A stretch of 64,000 nucleotides of DNA from NCBI GenBank assembly GCA_963744935.1, contig CAVUVM010000004.1, forward strand, positions 992,001 through 1,056,000, in the 5' to 3' direction. The translations under genes were made by a program, and so were the position numbers. Origin of the DNA: Bog-473 sp963744935. Its GTDB lineage: Bacteria; Actinomycetota; Acidimicrobiia; Acidimicrobiales; RAAP-2. Below are positions 54,256 through 61,769 of the stretch, piece by piece. Position 1 is the stretch's first letter. Each line of letters begins with the position of its first letter. The notes beneath the pieces are model-generated. The model searched no databases, was not told the origin of the DNA, and was given only the letters and a program-made list of their open reading frames with translations.

Positions 54256-55658
54256 GACGCCGTAGCCCCGGCGCGAACGTGCTCGCGGTCCGACGTTGGG
54301 ACGGCGGACACGTCGGGTCCCTCCGCGCCGACTATGTGCACGTCGACGAGGCTGCCTACCTGGAGCGTCGCCGGTACGTGGACGATGCCGTCGATCTCGG
54401 GTGCCTCGTGCACGGTGCGGCCCTCACCCGGCGCGTCGATGAGCACGGTGCGACGCTCGCCCACCAGTTGGTCGCGCTTGGCGGCCGTGATGGCGTCCTG
54501 GAGCTCGCTGCACTCGCGCAGACGTTCGAGCGCGAGCTCGGGCGGCACCTGGTCCGCCAGGCCGGCAGCGTGGGTGCCCTGTTCGCGGGAGAAGGGAAAG
54601 AAGCCGGCCCAGTCGAGCTGAGCCGCCTCGAGGAATTGAAGGAGCAGGTCGTGGTCGTGCTCGGTCTCGCCGGGATAGCCGAGGATGAACGAGGAGCGGA
54701 AGGTGGCGCGCGCGTCGGCGGCGCGGATGTCCTCGATGCGGCGCAGGAACCGCTCTCCGTCCCCCCAGCGGCGCATCCGTGCGAGCAGTGGGCGCGACAC
54801 GTGCTGGAGGGAGAGGTCGAAGTAGGGCACGCCGGTCTGGAGCACCGTCTCGATGAGTTCGTCCGTCAGACCCGACGGATAGAGGTAGAGCAGTCGCGTC
54901 CGCTCCACGCGTGCGGCGACGGCGCGCGTCAGCGCGGCGATCGGCGAGGGCCCGTGGGCAATACGGTCGGCACGGCCGGGCCCCGTGCGGTCGCGTCCGT
55001 AGGACGCAAGGTCCTGTGCGACGAGCACGATCTCGCGGAGCGGCGGTGCGTCGGCGTCGAAGCGGGCGGCGGCGTCGGTGGCGGAGCGAAGCGCGTCGAC
55101 CTCGGCCAGGATCTCCGCGGGGAAGCGGGAGCGCTGCTTACCCCGGAAGGATGGGATGGCGCAGAAGCCGCAGATGCGGTCGCAGCCCTCTGCCACCTTC
55201 ACGTAGGCCCAGGGGACGTGGGCGGCGGGGCGGGGTAACTCCAGCAGGTCGAAACCGGCGGCTGCAGCGGCGGCGGACGCCGACGGGGGCAACGTGGTTC
55301 GAAACGACACGGGGACCGCTGCGGGCGCAACGAGGGCGCGGCCGAAGCCAGCGACGAGGTCGACCTCGGGCAACGCCTCGCGCAATTCGTCGCCGTACCG
55401 CTCGGCCATACAACCGGTGACGACGAGGCGCGCACCGGCGCGGCGGCGGTCTGCCAAGTTCAGCACGGTCTCGATCGACTCCTGGCGTGCCGCGTCGATG
55501 AACGCGCAGGTGTTCACGACGACGAGATCTGCCGCGGCGGGATCGTGAGCCGGCGCATAGCCCTGCGCCTCGAGGTAGCCCTCAAGCTTGTCCGAGTCCA
55601 CTTGGTTCTTCGGACAACCCAGGGTCTGCAGCCAGTAACGGCCCACGACTTCTCGCAC
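54252..55658 (-). CDS. rimO: Ribosomal protein S12 methylthiotransferase RimO
   Basis: 468 residues. N-terminal UPF0004 domain (QTLGCPKNQVDSDKLEGYL; VNTCAFIDAARQES; VTGCMAERY provide the three cluster Cys), radical-SAM motif CDRICGFC, and C-terminal TRAM domain. Modifies Asp88 of S12 in homologues. GTG 55658 has GAGGAGT upstream. The S12-type MiaB/RimO split is supported by PKNQVDSD. Confidence 0.93.
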   Translation of the reverse strand: MREVVGRYWLQTLGCPKNQVDSDKLEGYLEAQGYAPAHDPAAADLVVVNTCAFIDAARQESIETVLNLADRRRAGARLVVTGCMAERYGDELREALPEVDLVAGFGRALVAPAAVPVSFRTTLPPSASAAAAAAGFDLLELPRPAAHVPWAYVKVAEGCDRICGFCAIPSFRGKQRSRFPAEILAEVDALRSATDAAARFDADAPPLREIVLVAQDLASYGRDRTGPGRADRIAHGPSPIAALTRAVAARVERTRLLYLYPSGLTDELIETVLQTGVPYFDLSLQHVSRPLLARMRRWGDGERFLRRIEDIRAADARATFRSSFILGYPGETEHDHDLLLQFLEAAQLDWAGFFPFSREQGTHAAGLADQVPPELALERLRECSELQDAITAAKRDQLVGERRTVLIDAPGEGRTVHEAPEIDGIVHVPATLQVGSLVDVHIVGAEGPDVSAVPTSDREHVRAGATAS

Positions 55659-55762
55659 ACTCCTCGCACCAGGCCGCCGCCGCCAAAGTGACGGTGCACG
55701 GCACGCCCGCCGCGGCGGGCCCACCAGCGGTCGCCCGGCACCGAGTGCCGTGCTCCCCCAGC

Positions 55763-55850
55763 GGAGAGGGAGGGATTTGAACCCTCGGACCCGGTTACCC
55801 AGGTCAACTCATTAGCAGTGAGTCCGATTCGGCCGCTCTCGCACCTCTCC
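55763..55850 (-). tRNA. tRNA-Ser (anticodon GCT)
   Basis: Minus-strand class II tRNA of 88 nt. Acceptor GGAGAGG/CCTCTCC, anticodon stem ACTCA/TGAGT with loop CTGCTAA, long variable arm (ACCTGGGTAACCGGGT) and T arm GAGGG/CCCTC with TTCAAAT. CCA is not encoded. An integrase pseudogene lies 130 bp from its 5' end. Confidence 0.95.
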
Positions 55851-55979
55851 AGCAGGACTTTCGCGTTTTCCCGGACCGGCTTTTCCACAACAGGTCCACG
55901 ATCGACACGCTCGATCCCGTGTAGAGCAGCCTACGTGAACGCTCGCCGGGGGTTTGGCAGGTGAGGGTGTCACTCTGGC

Positions 55980-56780
55980 GTGACCCGGAGACGTCCCGCT
56001 ACCCGTACGCAGCGGCAACAGCGCGAGGAACCAAGTGCGACGCCGAGCGGGCCGCGGCCGGTCTGGTCAGCGAGGCTGATCACGGATAGATCTCCCGTTG
56101 ACCAAGGAGACTTTCGGGGGCTGCTGGCTTGCCGGCTCGACCACATCGAAGCCCGGGGGCGAGCCCCTAAGACGTTGCTCGAGAACCGCCGCATGGCCTC
56201 CGCCATTACCGAGGATCTCGGGACGACAGACCTACAGACGCTGAAGGGCTCGGACCTCGACGCGTTCTGCGACCGGCTGAGCCAGCGGGGCTTGTCGGCG
56301 ACCAGTGTCCGTCGATACGACGCGCCGTGTTCGGCCGCACTCAACCAGGGGTCAAATGGGGCCTGCTCGAGCGCTTCCCGGCCGCGCAAGCATCGCCGCC
56401 GAGCATGGAGCGGAACGAACCGGACGCGCCGACGCCCGAGGAGATCAAGGTCCTGATTGAGCGAGCCGAGGAGAAGGATCCCGAACTGGCCACGCTGCTC
56501 CTCGTCGCGGCCACGACTAGTTGCCGACGCGGCGAGCTCTGGGGTCTTCGATGGTCGGACGTGGATTTTGAATAGGGAGTACTGCTCGTCCGGCGATCTG
56601 TCACCGACCTCCCCGGTCGAGTCGAGATCCGGTCGACCAAGACCGGCCACATCAGGAAGATGGCTCTCGACTCGGCGACGCTGGCCGTGCTCGAGCTCCT
56701 CCACTGCGTAGCTTTGTTGACGACGTCTGGAACGGCCGGAAGTACGAAGCGGCTGCTGCTCTCTACAGTGAGAAATACAC
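55980..56780 (+). pseudogene. Tyrosine recombinase/phage integrase pseudogene
   Basis: Fragments of one integrase appear in sequence across three frames. Arm-binding-like part (KCDAERAAAGLVSEADHG), core-binding domain (GLLACRLDHIEARGRAPKTLLENRR...), then PEEIKVLIERAEEKDPELATLLLVAATTSCRRGELWGLRWSDVDF with the first catalytic Arg. A TAG at about 56574 interrupts it, and GVLLVRRSVTDLPGRVEIRSTKTGH continues. The His-x-x-Arg and Tyr part is missing. At least two frameshifts and a stop make it non-functional. Confidence 0.88.
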
Positions 56781-56805
56781 CAACGCATTTGGGGTAGGGC
56801 CCTGA

Positions 56806-57090
56806 GCCAGAATCGAGCCGATACGCCGATACCACGAGGCGTTTCCCGATCTCCACTTGGATGTCGAGGAGCTGATCGTGACGGGCGACGCGGCCGTCCT
56901 CAGGATGATATTCCGCGGTACCGACACGGGAGGATACGTGGGTCGATCCCCCACAGGACGTCTCGTCGAGGAGTGGGTGGTCACGATCATGCATTTTGAG
57001 GACGACAAAGTCGTCAGGGAATGGATTGGAGCCGACAAGCTCGCCCTGTTCATTCAGTTGGGGGTCTTGGACGACCCGTGGCCCACATAG
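56806..57090 (+). pseudogene. SnoaL-like (ester cyclase) protein, 3' fragment
   Basis: About 94 codons open after a TGA, reading RIEPIRRYHEAFPDLHLDVEEL ... RMIFRGTDTGGYVG ... WIGADKLALFIQLGVL. These are the central and C-terminal blocks of SnoaL-type cyclase/NTF2 proteins. The first third is missing and there is no good start (TTG 56857 at best). Probably a remnant joined to the integrase debris by deletion. Confidence 0.72.
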
Positions 57091-57391
57091 GCGAGTACGC
57101 CAGCCGACGCCGTGGGTGTCCCGAACGTCGGGTTCACCTTGCAGTGACTCATCAATGTTCTGTCCGCTGTTTTCACTCCCGAGCCCCAAAAAAGCGGGGT
57201 TGACAAGTGATAGGAGCGTCGCCGGCAAGGGGGCGCCCTCGAGGGCGGCAGATCGTCGCCCGATCACGCTGGAGGAGAAAGACTACCCGGCCACGCCGGT
57301 GTTGGGGACTCTCTTAGGGCTATATCCCCAATCCGGCGGTAAAGTCTATCCGAACGCTCTGGTCTTTACGAGCGTTCGGATAGGGGGCGCA
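57091..57391. other. Intergenic region with strong inverted repeat
   Basis: No credible gene. It includes AAAAAAGCGGGG near 57185 and, at the right end, the 14-bp inverted repeat described separately. Confidence 0.5.
57346..57383. promoter_or_regulatory. Perfect 14-bp inverted repeat just upstream of amidohydrolase
   Basis: Arms CTATCCGAACGCTC (57346-57359) and its exact complement (57370-57383) flank a 10-bp spacer. The right arm ends 8 nt before the GTG start. Either a repressor operator covering the translation start region or an mRNA hairpin that would hide the Shine-Dalgarno region. Confidence 0.75.
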
Positions 57392-58537
57392 GTGAACCTG
57401 CTCATCGACTCCGACACCCACCTTTTTGAGCCGTCTGGAATGTGGCAGGAGTACGTCGACCCGGCGGATCGCGACGTTGCACTGCGCATGGCAAAAGACG
57501 AGCTCGGTTATAGCTGGTTGATGTTCGGTGATCGTCGCTTGAGCTTGGGCGGCCCACATCGACCGGGTGACGTCGACGGTATCGGCGTTTTTCGGCAGCG
57601 TTGGTTGGATGGCTTGCCCGCGGATTTCGACCTTGAGGAATTCACGGCGAGCTACTCCGACCCAGAGGCTCGCCTCCATCAGCTAGATCGAGCTGGTTTC
57701 GACGCTTCGATCATGTTTCCGAACTACGGGATCGGTTGGGAGCGACCTCTCCAGCATGATCTGCGCGCCACCTTGGCCAACATGACTGCGTGGAACCGTT
57801 GGATCGTAGAGATAGCCGCCAAAGGTCGGGGGCGGCTCTACCCGGTGGCCCACTTGAGTCTTCGGAATTTGGCGTGGCTTGAAACTCAGTTGGCGACGCT
57901 GGCCGACGGCGGCATCCGTCTGGCCTTGATCGCGCCCTCGTTGGTGGATGGGCGGCCCTTGTCGCACCCCGAACTAGATCGCGCTTGGGCTGCATTTGTG
58001 GACCACGGGATCACTCCGGTGTTCCACGTCGCCAATCAAACTCGCCCATTCGATGAGGCGTGGTACGGACAGGATATGGAGGGCGGGATCACACCGCTTA
58101 GCGTTGTCTTCATATATACGGCGGCAGCGCTCGCGATGACCGACCTGATCCTGAACGGTGTTCTGGAGCGCTACCCAGCTCTTCGGATGGGCATCATGGA
58201 ACTATCCGCGACCTGGGTGCCCCAGCACCTGCAGATGATGGATGGTGGGTACCGCCACACGGCTCGCTTCAATGGAGAATCTACGGAACTCTCTCTCATG
58301 CCAAGCGAATACTTCCGACGTCAGGTGCGGGTTGCAGCTTTCTCGTACGAGCAGCCACACCGACTGATGGCACACTCCGGCGACATCTTCATGGCGTGCA
58401 GTGACTATCCCCATACCGAGGGGACGTTCACCGCCATCGAGGACTACGAAGCCTCGGGACTCGTGCCCGAGGAGAGCTCTGCGGGCTTCTTCGGAGGCAA
58501 CGCCGCATATCTCTTGAGGGCGCCCTGGCCGAACTGA
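57392..58537 (+). CDS. Amidohydrolase_2-family metal-dependent hydrolase
   Basis: 381 residues, intact. N-terminal DSDTHLFEPSGMW gives the metal-binding DTH. FHVANQT supplies a further His and the catalytic Asp lies in CSDYPHTEGTF. It shares the family of the frameshifted 33342-34578 gene but is not a close duplicate. Members hydrolyse or decarboxylate ring acids. GTG 57392 follows AGGGGG. No operon partner on either side; codon usage is more AT-rich than in the neighbouring chromosome. Confidence 0.87.
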   Translation: MNLLIDSDTHLFEPSGMWQEYVDPADRDVALRMAKDELGYSWLMFGDRRLSLGGPHRPGDVDGIGVFRQRWLDGLPADFDLEEFTASYSDPEARLHQLDRAGFDASIMFPNYGIGWERPLQHDLRATLANMTAWNRWIVEIAAKGRGRLYPVAHLSLRNLAWLETQLATLADGGIRLALIAPSLVDGRPLSHPELDRAWAAFVDHGITPVFHVANQTRPFDEAWYGQDMEGGITPLSVVFIYTAAALAMTDLILNGVLERYPALRMGIMELSATWVPQHLQMMDGGYRHTARFNGESTELSLMPSEYFRRQVRVAAFSYEQPHRLMAHSGDIFMACSDYPHTEGTFTAIEDYEASGLVPEESSAGFFGGNAAYLLRAPWPN

Positions 58538-58609
58538 ATAGGAGCAGGTCAGACCCGCAACTTGCGCACCCTAGTGCTGTCCCCGTTCGCTGCCGAGCCG
58601 GAGACGCCT

Positions 58610-58849
58610 TCAGCCGAGCGCTGTGTCCATGACCATGCCGTCTCGAACCAAGAGATTCAGCCGGTTGGAGTCCAAGTTGGCTCTGAACACGGCCCGGATA
58701 TCCGTCGGAGGACCGAAGACTCGCACCTTGAACGCCTTGTCGGCAGCAGTCTCTTCTGCGGCACGCAGAGTGAGGCCCACAAACTCTGGACGCCTCCGAC
58801 CAGACGAGGTCATTTGCCACCGCTTCGCCCACGCCTCGTAATCGTCCAT
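58610..58849 (-). CDS. Small protein with I78/potato-inhibitor-like C-terminus
   Basis: 79 residues, no signal. The C-terminal half (FKVRVFGPPTDIRAVFRANLDSNRLNLLVRDGMVMDTALG) has the shape of peptidase-inhibitor I78-like proteins, which read RxNLDxxRLNLxxxxGxVxxxxxG. The N-terminal half includes TLRAAEETAADKAF, where family members are also helical. Similarity is by eye only. It stands alone between two plus-strand genes. Confidence 0.6.
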   Translation of the reverse strand: MDDYEAWAKRWQMTSSGRRRPEFVGLTLRAAEETAADKAFKVRVFGPPTDIRAVFRANLDSNRLNLLVRDGMVMDTALG

Positions 58850-59150
58850 TGCTTTGCACCCTAAATCTCGAACCGCTCAAGGGAGTCGGGCGGCCCTGCC
58901 CCATTTCGCCAATCGGGAGAAGTGAGTTCGCACTTTTGTGGATTCGGGAGAGGCCGCTATGTTCAGATTTTGGTGCTCTTGTGACGCCAACCACCGTGGC
59001 GTCCATGATGAGGGCGAAGGGCCTTCTGCCTCCACAGGTCGAGCCCCCGCGCCATCCCATGATGATCAGGACCACATGCCTATCTTGGAGCCGTGGGACA
59101 TTGTCAGCTTGATAGTTCCCAGGTGCCTGGGAGTCCGAAAGCGAGGACCG
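58850..59150. other. 300-bp stretch without a supported gene
   Basis: The frame of the following gene is open to 58938 but reads as low-quality sequence; I see no convincing signal besides GAGGACCG just before ATG 59151. Confidence 0.5.
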
Positions 59151-59645
59151 ATGATTGACATGACGAACGCGTCGGCTGCTGGCCCGTCCGCCTGGGCGCG
59201 CGACCTGTATGCCCACCTGACGAGCCACGTGCAGATCGAACGTCGCTTGCTTGAGGATTATCGCTCGGCCGCCGAGGCAAGCTCATCGAAGGCTTTTGGA
59301 TACCTCGTCAACTTGTTGATCGAAGACGAGATCCGTCACCATCGCATCTTCTCAGAGCTTGCCGATTCGTTAGAGACTATGTCCCTGAGGCCCGGCGAGG
59401 AACCGCAAGTCCCTTACCTTGATTTCAATCGGGCGAACAAGGAAGCGGTCTTGGATCTCACCGAGAAACTCCTCGAGAACGAACAACAAGACGTTCTGGA
59501 GTTGAAGCGCCTCCGGCGTGAGTTGCGCGACGTGAAGGACTCGAGCATCTGGGCCCTCCTGGTAGATCTGATGGAACGTGACACCCAGAAGCACATTGCC
59601 ATCCTCAGGTTCGTCAAGAAACACACTAAGGGGCCGCGCGGGTAG
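59151..59645 (+). CDS. Ferritin-like helical-bundle protein, C-terminus rewritten by IS insertion
   Basis: 164 residues in four long helices with ferritin-type metal motifs: VQIERRLLEDYR, LIEDEIRHHRIF (ExxH-like), LLENEQQDVLE and LMERDTQKHIAIL (ExxxxxH). This fits a di-iron ferritin-like/rubrerythrin-type bundle. The last codons GPRG-stop come from the left end of the IS. Without the IS the protein would end KGR-stop, so function is probably preserved. Start ATG 59151 follows GAGGACC. Confidence 0.75.
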   Translation: MIDMTNASAAGPSAWARDLYAHLTSHVQIERRLLEDYRSAAEASSSKAFGYLVNLLIEDEIRHHRIFSELADSLETMSLRPGEEPQVPYLDFNRANKEAVLDLTEKLLENEQQDVLELKRLRRELRDVKDSSIWALLVDLMERDTQKHIAILRFVKKHTKGPRG

Positions 59646-60589
59646 GTGACCATCCACCGGTCGTTGTGATGGCCCAGATTTGATTCTGGGTGCGTCCCAA
59701 CCAACGACCAAGTGGAGGTCACCCCCATAATGCGCGCACTCGAGCCCGAAGTGGTTGATGCGGTCTGGGCCGTCATCGAGCCCCTGATCCCCTCGACTCC
59801 TGAGAAGCACCCTTTGGGTTGTCACCGGCCCCGGGTCTCGGACCGGTTGTGTTTCTGGGGGATCCTCATCCGCCTGGTCACCGGCTGTTCGTGGGTGAGT
59901 GTCGAGGCGATCCTCGAGTACCAGGTGTCCGACACGACGCTGCGAGCGCGCCGCGATGAGTGGATCGTCGCCGGCGTGTTCGACGCCCTGCGCTGCCACG
60001 CCGTGCATGCCTACGACCGCATCATCGGTCTCGATCTCTCCGAAGTGGCGCTCGACGGGTCCTTGCACAAGGCGCCCTGTGGCGGCGAAGGCACGGGCAA
60101 GAACCCCACCGACCGGGCAAAACTCGGCTGGAAATGGTCGATCGCGACCGATGCTCACGGCATCCCGATCGGCTGGGCCCTCGACGGCGCCAACCGCAAC
60201 GACGTCAAGATGCTCGATCCCACCCTCGACGACCTGGCACGTGCGGGGCTGCTCGAGGAGGTCGAGACCCTGCACCTCGACCGGGGCTACGACTATCCCA
60301 AAGTCCGCGACCAGCTCGCCGGTCGCGGACTCGACGATCTCAACATTCAGCTCCGCTCGAGACACATCACCACCTCCGTCAAACAACCGATGCGGCTCGG
60401 GCTGCGCTGGGTGGTCGAAGGCACCAACTCGTGGCTGAGTAACTACGGCCAGCTCCGTCGCAACACCGATCGGCGAACCCGACACCGCCATGCCCAGCTC
60501 TGCCTGGTCGTCGCCCTGCTCATCACCGCCAAGCTCATCGACTGGCGCAACCGGTGGAGCCCGGACTCACGGCCTATCCGCTAATCCCC
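59630..60589 (+). mobile_element. Complete IS5-family insertion sequence (960 bp)
   Basis: Ends GGGGCCGCGCGGGTAGG and, inverted, GGGGATTAGCGGATAGG are imperfect terminal inverted repeats. Both flanks carry TAA (59627-59629 and 60590-60592), a 3-bp target duplication as in TNA-targeting IS5 subgroups. One transposase gene. It interrupted the junction between the ferritin-like gene and the 39-codon ORF. Confidence 0.93.
59730..60584 (+). CDS. IS5-family transposase
   Basis: 284 residues from ATG 59730 (GTG 59712 in frame upstream is less likely). Helical N-terminus with DNA-binding region, DDE catalytic domain: Asp in IIGLDLSEVALDGS, Asp in LHLDRGYDYPKVRD, and Glu in WVVEGTNSWLSNYGQLRRNTDR, matching the IS5/DDE_Tnp Y-(2)-R-x3-E-x6-K-like layout. 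Complete, so potentially active. Confidence 0.93.
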   Translation: MRALEPEVVDAVWAVIEPLIPSTPEKHPLGCHRPRVSDRLCFWGILIRLVTGCSWVSVEAILEYQVSDTTLRARRDEWIVAGVFDALRCHAVHAYDRIIGLDLSEVALDGSLHKAPCGGEGTGKNPTDRAKLGWKWSIATDAHGIPIGWALDGANRNDVKMLDPTLDDLARAGLLEEVETLHLDRGYDYPKVRDQLAGRGLDDLNIQLRSRHITTSVKQPMRLGLRWVVEGTNSWLSNYGQLRRNTDRRTRHRHAQLCLVVALLITAKLIDWRNRWSPDSRPIR

Positions 60590-60601
60590 TAAGGGTCGCT
60601 A

Positions 60602-60721
60602 ATGTCAACCGCTTCTTTGAGAAGCACATCCATGTCCGCAACGACGTCCACATCCAGCTCGGCGCGTGTGGACCTACCAGTCGTCGCTCCAACTGAACTT
60701 CCCGGTGAGCAATGCAGCTAA
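60602..60721 (+). CDS. 39-codon ORF, formerly coupled to ferritin-like gene
   Basis: Encodes a Ser/Thr-rich peptide ending LPGEQCS. AAGGG lies 7 nt before its ATG. Removing the IS makes the ferritin-like stop overlap this ATG as TAATG, implying original translational coupling. A strong hairpin follows 4 nt after the stop. No family recognised; a chance ORF cannot be excluded. Confidence 0.45.
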   Translation: MSTASLRSTSMSATTSTSSSARVDLPVVAPTELPGEQCS

Positions 60722-60725
60722 AGGC

Positions 60726-60755
60726 AGGCGTGGGCCGCCAGCGCGGCCCACGCCT
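60726..60755 (+). terminator. Strong hairpin, terminator-like, without T-tract
   Basis: Perfect 13-bp stem AGGCGTGGGCCGC with a CAGC loop. Directly downstream a GC-rich segment (60759-60782) can pair alternatively with the stem. The absence of a U run fits many actinobacterial terminators or an attenuator. Confidence 0.65.
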
Positions 60756-60852
60756 GGAAGCGCTGGGCCCGCGCTGGCGGGTTGGTGGCCATTTCGACAC
60801 CGGGTTGGCTGCCTCCCTGACGCCGACAACGGTCAGCGCCTGTAGTAGACAA

Positions 60853-61302
60853 CTACCTCTTGTAGGTGCCCGTTATCTGGGCGGTGGCAGCGCCGCTCGT
60901 CGTGTTTATGGTCCCGGTGTAGCTGTAGGTGCACTTGACACCCGCAAAGATGCCCGTACCGTTACTACACGTTCCGGTCCCACTGATCGGCACTGCGGTC
61001 GCGGAACCTCCCGAGCCATGGTGAACCGTGGATGTCACCGTAACGGAGCCTTTCGCAAAGTATTCCACGTCTATCACCGAGCCCGCGGTTTCGTGTGCGA
61101 TTCCCGCACCCACACCAGCGTGTGAGTTTGTGTTCTTGGTCAGGTACTCGCTGGGGGCGAGGTTGTCTGGAACGTAGTCGCTGGTCTCGGTGAACCGGCC
61201 CGTGAGTGTCTTTGGTGCCGCCGCGGCCGGCGTCGCCATCAACGCGATGCTCGCGGTACTGAGCACCACAGCACCCATAATGATCCCAAAGGTCTTTCGC
61301 AC
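60853..61302 (-). CDS. Small secreted protein
   Basis: 149 residues. Signal peptide (VRKTFGIIMGAVVLSTASIALMATPAAAA, cleavage after AAA) then about 115 residues rich in Thr/Gly/Ser, with two Cys (GTCSNGTG and VKCTYSY) that could form a disulfide. Strand-rich ending TGTINTTSGAATAQITGTY. GTG 61302 is preceded by GGAGGAGG. Unknown family. Confidence 0.75.
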   Translation of the reverse strand: MRKTFGIIMGAVVLSTASIALMATPAAAAPKTLTGRFTETSDYVPDNLAPSEYLTKNTNSHAGVGAGIAHETAGSVIDVEYFAKGSVTVTSTVHHGSGGSATAVPISGTGTCSNGTGIFAGVKCTYSYTGTINTTSGAATAQITGTYKR

Positions 61303-61769
61303 AGTCCTCCTCCAATCTGTGATCAGGTCATCTACCTGATCGAACGCCAGACCGCCCCCTGAGGGCGTGACGCCTCGAAGCAATGTTGAGCTGCATCGCC
61401 CCGCCGGTCTGTTTCGAGAAGCACGTTCACTGTGTGACCGTGGGCACGCACACGGGTCGCCGTCATATCGAGAGCTGGACGTCCCCGAAACCAATGGGCA
61501 TCGGTGTGGGATCCACCCCGAGGGATTCGATGTCGGGCTCAGCCCAGCGCGACGGAGGATGAGTGGAGCCGCTACATCGGCGTTCGTGCCGTACCACCGA
61601 ACGCGCTCACCCATGTCGGGCTGAATGCCAGCTCGTCGGTTCCGGGATAACCCTGCTCGCCGTCGATCGTTCTGATCAGGGTCCGCACCACGGACCCATT
61701 GGCGTGTCGATCAAGGACGGGTCCCCAGTGATCAAGAGAGTGGCCAGCAACTTCCCATCGGCCGACGGG
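61303..61769. other. 467-bp intergenic region, no gene seen
   Basis: Between the WD40 protein's stop and the secreted-protein start (same strand). No ORF in it looks coding; it should include the promoter for the secreted protein. Confidence 0.5.

Noticed and set aside
60602..60721. RiPP precursor peptide
   Set aside because: No leader or core pattern and no maturase gene nearby; kept only as a small ORF of unknown role.
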